In this document: positions 29,712-33,458 of the stretch, one piece after another
Layout: each line of letters opens with the position of its first letter
How positions within the stretch are numbered: position 1 is the first letter of the stretch
Assembly: GCA_905397405.1 (NCBI GenBank)
Contig: CAJPVJ010000188.1
Span: forward strand, 1-33,458
Source of the DNA: Oppiella nova
Lineage: Eukaryota; Arthropoda; Arachnida; Sarcoptiformes; Oppiidae
DNA length: 33,458 bases
Direction of reading: 5' to 3'
The notes under the pieces: generated by a model
What the model saw: only the letters and a program-made list of their open reading frames with translations
The model's database searches: none
Told to the model about the DNA's origin: nothing
Made by a program: the position numbers and the translations under genes

Positions 29712-30560
29712 TTATATATTTGTTTGCATTAATTGTATTAACATAACAGTGAATGTAGTGACAGAACCCACAAAACTAATCAAAAATCTCTTATTAATAG
29801 CGAACACATTGAATACCATGTATTTACTATGAGAAAAGCTTACCACCAATTGTTGGACTAAATTATGTTTAATACACAAATCACATGAATTCAAATGTAT
29901 ATTGATTTGATTCAAATTGTAAAACAAATCATTCACTTTATGTCTATTGCCCTGAAAATAAACAACAAAAACACATACACCATTTCAATGATAGCAATCG
30001 TGAGAAACTCATAATAACCGTAATTTTACTATTTCTCAGTTTACCCTTCAGTGTATTATTGAGTGCAATATGTGTTAATCGTATACATGTTGTTCACAAT
30101 ATACCGTATTCCCGTGCAACCACCGGCATGCCGGTGTAAATTGAGTTTGATGAGATTGCCGTTTTACCCCGGGGTACAACGGTATGTCGTAATAAGTGAG
30201 CTCTAAAATATGATTTTACTATTTTAAAAATTATTAATATTTCGTTATATAAATGCGTTAAAAATAAGTATTAAGTATACCAAATATCTTAATAATTTTA
30301 ACATTATACTGTTTATTTTTGTTGAATAAATAGGTTTATGCTAGAAATACATATAAGTAAAATTAATACTAGAATCGTATTGGTTCCACCTTATGTATGA
30401 TAATTCATAAATATGTGCCTCACTTTATACCTGCATGCCGGTTGGGTATCATAAAGCCATTTTTTGTAAAAATGATCAGCCTCACTTATAACGGCATGCC
30501 GGTGGTTACGCGGGAATACGGTAGAAGAAACGGGAAAATAGGCAAGCATATAGTGTTTGA
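29712..30560 (-). pseudogene. Gustatory receptor-like pseudogene, right copy, split by an element
   Basis: The C-terminal 74 codons are open (NDLFYNLNQ..., SKYMVFNVFAINKRFLISFV, TFTVMLIQLMQTNI). Upstream, the TM6 and TM5 regions are recognisable on the minus strand (CIRLTHI, and CLPIFPF near 30530-30550) but frameshifted. A 423-bp element sits between them at 30102-30524. The relic is closest to receptors D and E (INKRFL, GSVTTFTVMLIQ, IFPF). The N-terminal half is absent. Confidence 0.75.
30102..30524. mobile_element. Non-autonomous element with GC-rich palindromic ends
   Basis: Ends TACCGTATTCCCGTGCAACC... and its reverse complement agree over 34 bp with 3 differences. TA at both edges can be read as a TA target duplication (Tc1/mariner-type or similar). 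Each end carries the 14-bp palindrome accggcatgccggt or a near copy, and gcatgccgg recurs near 30432. These GC-rich islands stand out in the AT-rich surroundings. The interior is non-coding. Confidence 0.75.
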
Positions 30561-30572
30561 AAAGTTAAATTC

Positions 30573-31955
30573 TTAAAATCTATTGATATGTGAAGTTGTG
30601 ATAACATGTACTTTGTTATTATTAAACAAATATTGACAAAAACTGGTATTAAACCAAATCCAAAATGAAATCAATTTCTTCGTCAACCAAATGATGAAGT
30701 CTTTGCCATTAGTGCCAAACCATAGTCCAAACAGTCCTCCAATATATGACATATAGTCTGTGAGAGACATCACCGGTTCCTCATTATTATTAAACAAATA
30801 TTGATAAAAACTCGTATTAAACCAAATCCACAATGAAATCAATTTCTTCGTCAACCAAATGATGAAGTCTTTGCCATTAGTGCCAAACCATAGACCAAAC
30901 AGTCCTCCAATATATGACATATAGTCTGTGAGAGACATCACCGGTTCCTCCCGATAGACATACAGGGGTTGTGTTGATTCCCAAACAAATGATTTCTCGG
31001 TAAACCTCTTATCAAGGCTTAAGTTATGCCACAATTCGTTACCAATTTGTGTATCCGTTATAATGACTCGTGAATTGTATTCAACGGTTAGACACTCTTT
31101 CGGACAATATTTCAAACATTTTACTCTAAAATCTTGGATGTACTTGCTACTTAATAGTTTGTGATGGCAAAAATATTCCATATAATTGATTTCATAATCC
31201 AAGTCATGGATATAATTATCAATCAAAAGTGGACTACATTTGTGCCGTTGTTTAAAATAATATTTAACACAACGTCTCATACATTGGGTATGAGATACCG
31301 AACCAAATGTATGCTCACTAGTAGTCCCGTCATAAGAACTACAGTTCCCATGCGGTGGTGGTAAGCGACTGATTAGTAGCTTGCTCACAATAAAAGTCTG
31401 GTTAAATTCGTGTAAAGCATTAGTAATGAGAAATTTATGAATTGGCAAATACGGTGTCGAGTGAAATAATATATTATTAATATAATCTGCATTCAAGTCA
31501 TTATTACTAGAATTATAATTTCGAAAAATGAACAAAAATTGATTCTTTGAATTCATACTATGCTTATAATATGTATCATTCAATACTAGTGTTCTCGCCA
31601 TAAATGACTCCGAGCTTAATAGTATAAACTTGTTGGCGTAATAACTGTCCACTGATGCCATACTATTAATTGATAGATTATATAGATAATTATTGTATAG
31701 TAAATTATCGATGATAAGTTTATTAGTTTTGGTGGAGTAATTAAATTTGCATAAGGGTTCTAGTTTTAAACACTCTATATAATCTATTGGGTGGGGAAAG
31801 CCGGGTCTAATTTTAAATGAAATGAATGGGTAGTTATGGTCGGATTCGTAGGTCTTGGTGTCGATTGTCATAATGTATTCAAAGCTGAAGTAATGCACAG
31901 ATATGTCGTATAACTGGTGGATGAGTATAGCCGTCAGTATTGCTGTCATTATTCG
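30573..31955 (-). CDS. DEG/ENaC channel unit 2 (probable second half of a fused two-unit gene)
   Basis: The exon begins after the AG at 31957-31956 and reads RI-MTAILTAILIHQLYDISVHYF (TM1). The ectodomain follows, with the family's Cys-rich pattern: GNCSSYDG, QCMRRCVKYYFKQRHKCSPL, FCHHKL, KCLKYCPKECLTVEY (ORF residues 201-293). Then come TM2 (MSLTDYMSYIGGLFGLWFGT) and a cytoplasmic tail. The G-x-S filter position reads G-T-N. The whole pre-TM2/TM2 segment (residues 334-389) is repeated in frame at 390-445. The ATG at 31949 lies inside TM1, so it is unlikely to be the real start; no cytoplasmic N-terminus would precede it. Joining to unit 1 supplies one. If not fused, an unseen first exon is needed. 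Confidence 0.82.
   Translation of the reverse strand, partial: RIMTAILTAILIHQLYDISVHYFSFEYIMTIDTKTYESDHNYPFISFKIRPGFPHPIDYIECLKLEPLCKFNYSTKTNKLIIDNLLYNNYLYNLSINSMASVDSYYANKFILLSSESFMARTLVLNDTYYKHSMNSKNQFLFIFRNYNSSNNDLNADYINNILFHSTPYLPIHKFLITNALHEFNQTFIVSKLLISRLPPPHGNCSSYDGTTSEHTFGSVSHTQCMRRCVKYYFKQRHKCSPLLIDNYIHDLDYEINYMEYFCHHKLLSSKYIQDFRVKCLKYCPKECLTVEYNSRVIITDTQIGNELWHNLSLDKRFTEKSFVWESTQPLYVYREEPVMSLTDYMSYIGGLFGLWFGTNGKDFIIWLTKKLISLWIWFNTSFYQYLFNNNEEPVMSLTDYMSYIGGLFGLWFGTNGKDFIIWLTKKLISFWIWFNTSFCQYLFNNNKVHVITTSHINRF
30615..30950 (-). repeat. In-frame tandem duplication of the TM2/pore segment (2 x 168 bp)
   Basis: 30783-30950 and 30615-30782 are direct repeats of 168 bp (56 codons), differing at about 5 positions. 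Each unit encodes EEPVMSLTDYMSYIGGLFGL through LFNNN, that is, the segment before TM2, TM2 with its filter, and the start of the cytoplasmic tail. Confidence 0.93.
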
Positions 31956-32028
31956 CTATGAATTCATTAGAAAAATAATTATAACTTTCAATTAATATTA
32001 TTTTAAATATTATTTCATTTATATTTAC
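31956..32028 (-). other. Predicted 73-bp intron joining two DEG/ENaC units
   Basis: Donor AAAG|GTAAAT (GT at 32028-32027) and acceptor TTCATAG|CG (AG at 31957-31956), with TCTAATG as a plausible branch site about 20 nt before the acceptor. It is phase 0 on both sides, changing the frame from unit 1 to unit 2. If unspliced, the unit 1 frame continues for 49 codons after the donor into non-channel sequence (VNINEIIFKIILIES...) and stops at 31879, overlapping unit 2 out of frame. Confidence 0.65.
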
Positions 32029-33458
32029 CTTTAAATTTAACTTACAACCGATGAAATGTGATGTACATTTTCTGATATAATATTTAACCCTGATTAATAC
32101 TCGATATTTGTAGGCATGCCTTCCAATCAATGCAATGATATCCTCTAATAAACCAATGAAACTGATTCCGTGCCATAGACTCAATATATTGGCGATACTT
32201 ATCACCAGATCTATGAACACGTATTGAGGCAAATATGTGATGAAAATATAAAATGAATCTTTAAAAGTAAATTCAAATTTGTCATTGTAAGCATAATATT
32301 CAGCTTGAATTTTAATCATAAAAATCTGTGAATAATATAAATTCTCGTGACATGAGACGGGACATTTTTTGGTGCAATGTATTATTAATTCAGAATTGAG
32401 AGTATTAACATTGTTCATATAATAGTCTGGGCAAAATGTAACATTTGGTTTAATGTGTTTATCAAACAATTGGATAGTTAGTAAACTGTTATATTTAGGA
32501 ATACATCTGAATTTATCCAGGTATTTATTCAGATAACAGTTGTTAATACAATCAAATTGGGATTTATTTGCGGAATATTCGTGACATCGAGTGTCATATG
32601 GTTTTGGCAATCGTTTCAATTCGAATCGAAATATCTTAATTAATCGATTTCTAAACCCATTTGTATTATCCCTGTATTCAAACACTTTGTCTCCCATTTG
32701 TGGCAAACTATTTGTCGCGTGGATTATAAATTTAGTTTTAATAAAATTAATTTTATTGTGAGCAGTATCCATGCCACGATTTTCCATAACATATATACTG
32801 TTTTCCAATCGGTGTTGAGATTTATTATTAATTGTATTATAATCGGACAAAAAAGTGCTACATTTGCCTAATGGCGACAATATATACAGAGTGTCACTCA
32901 AGTCATGACAATTAACTTTCATATCGATATTACAACCGATAAAACTCGAGTAAACCTTTAAGTCATGTTGTGTTGTATTTACAATATTATTATTAATTTT
33001 TTGTACATTTTTGGCAAATTCTTCGTAACTTTCAAAATACATATATTTGCGGAAATATTCAAAAGACTCTGCTTGGTTAATTTTATTCATGAAATATTCT
33101 ATTCTTTTAAAGAATCTAAAATTATATTTAAATTCATTTATCTTATCTTCATTATTTTTAATATAATACTCAAACACGCTTTTAATATATTTATCAGTTA
33201 TTTTTGGTAGTTTACGTATTTTTTGGTAGTTTATTCCACGCCTATAGTATTCACTACCATCTAATATATCGTTTTCATAATATTGTCTAATATAGGGATC
33301 AAATAAAATGTCTTGAAATGCATTTTCATAACATATTGTGATTGAAGGAAAGGATTCCAAAGATATTCTGTTATTATTATTAATGTCTTTGTATTCAATC
33401 ATTTCAATCGATATTTGTGTTGAAAATTGTAAATATTTATCAATTAGTTCATAGACTT
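32029..33458 (-). CDS. DEG/ENaC channel unit 1 (5' end beyond window)
   Basis: Open from the right edge of the window. The first codons read VYELIDKYLQFSTQISIEMI, the stretch that follows TM1 in DEG/ENaC proteins (Y-L-x-F-x-T-x-I), so TM1 and the start lie outside. The ectodomain has FPSITICYENAF and, counting from the Met at 33402, the Cys-rich part 273-351: TRCHEY, DCINNCYLNKYLDKFRCIPK, FCPDYY, CTKKCPVSCHENLYY. TM2 (394-427) reads FIDLVISIANILSLWHGISF and keeps the selectivity filter as G-I-S (412-414). The following 40 residues (RVLIRVKYYIRKCTSHFIGC) resemble the cytoplasmic box with the gating His-Gly region that normally precedes TM1, which supports continuation into unit 2. Role by family: trimeric sodium or cation channel gated by ligands, acid or touch. 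Confidence 0.85.

Larger units (their letters stand above)
24220..29990. repeat. Tandem duplication of an IR gene plus flank and GR 3' end
   Basis: 24220-27155 and about 27156-29990 are two copies of the same block: IR 3' flank, IR gene, upstream spacer, then the 3' end of a GR gene. The IR starts are 2861 bp apart. The left block ends in the middle of the GR (about 27155) and joins the IR 3' flank of the right block, so the junction marks the duplication breakpoint. Copies differ by substitutions throughout, an 80-bp-class deletion in the IR tail of copy 2, and a small element present only in copy 1. Confidence 0.8.

Noticed and set aside
31879-31955. C-terminal extension of DEG/ENaC unit 1 through 31879 as its true end
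   Set aside because: It overlaps unit 2 TM1 out of frame, has no family features, and is removed by an in-phase GT-AG intron. It is kept only as the fallback if splicing does not occur.
1-33458. Integrated virus or retroelement copies
   Set aside because: I saw no reverse transcriptase, integrase, capsid or long terminal direct repeats; all elements found are small non-coding DNA transposon derivatives.
1-33458. tRNA or rRNA genes
   Set aside because: No cloverleaf-type conserved boxes or rRNA-like stretches were recognised on either strand by eye.

Overview
This is a very AT-rich, animal-type window that carries almost only chemosensory channel genes. About a dozen seven-transmembrane gustatory-receptor-like (GR) genes and relics come first. 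Two two-exon ionotropic receptor (IR) genes without an N-terminal domain follow, and then DEG/ENaC (degenerin/pickpocket-type) channel sequence at the right end. Large tandem arrays of GR, IR and DEG/ENaC genes, short GT-AG introns (73-238 bp) and many small foldback transposons suggest an arthropod. I favour an acariform mite, but this is inference: there is no rRNA or species marker. Nearly every gene lies on the minus strand.

Layout. 1-20250: tandem array of three GR subfamilies. Subfamily A is at 1462, 3204, 8437, 11032 and 17184. Subfamily B is at 4714, 9811 (broken), 14581, 18680 (relic) and 19158 (relic). Subfamily C is at 1 (cut by the window edge), 6163 (relic) and 6855 (broken). Spacers are recycled copies of each other. 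The array is interrupted at 11717-14379 by a large inverted duplication: a mariner-like non-autonomous element is bracketed by two head-to-head copies of the 5' end of one A gene. Two A genes each contain a single N flanked by an exact short duplication (103 and 64 nt); these are assembly joins, not gene damage. 20246-20434: plus-strand DEG/ENaC C-terminal relic. 20690-23563: two diverged intact GRs (D, E). 24220-30560: tandem duplication, roughly 2.9 kb, of an IR gene with its flank and the 3' end of a GR pseudogene. 30573-33458: two DEG/ENaC units.

Most interesting point: the two DEG/ENaC units at the right end appear to be one transcript. A 73-bp GT-AG intron (31956-32028) joins them in phase. 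The linker exon has no methionine that could start the second unit. The linker also looks like the cytoplasmic box that precedes TM1 in this family. This predicts a concatenated two-unit channel. The second unit additionally carries an exact in-frame tandem duplication of its whole TM2/pore segment (56 codons, about 97% identical).

Function as a whole: GRs (ligand-gated cation channels for taste), divergent IRs and DEG/ENaC channels are the three main contact-chemosensory receptor families of arthropods. Here they sit side by side and show active birth and death: intact copies, truncated copies, internal deletions, and insertions of at least five kinds of small non-autonomous DNA element.
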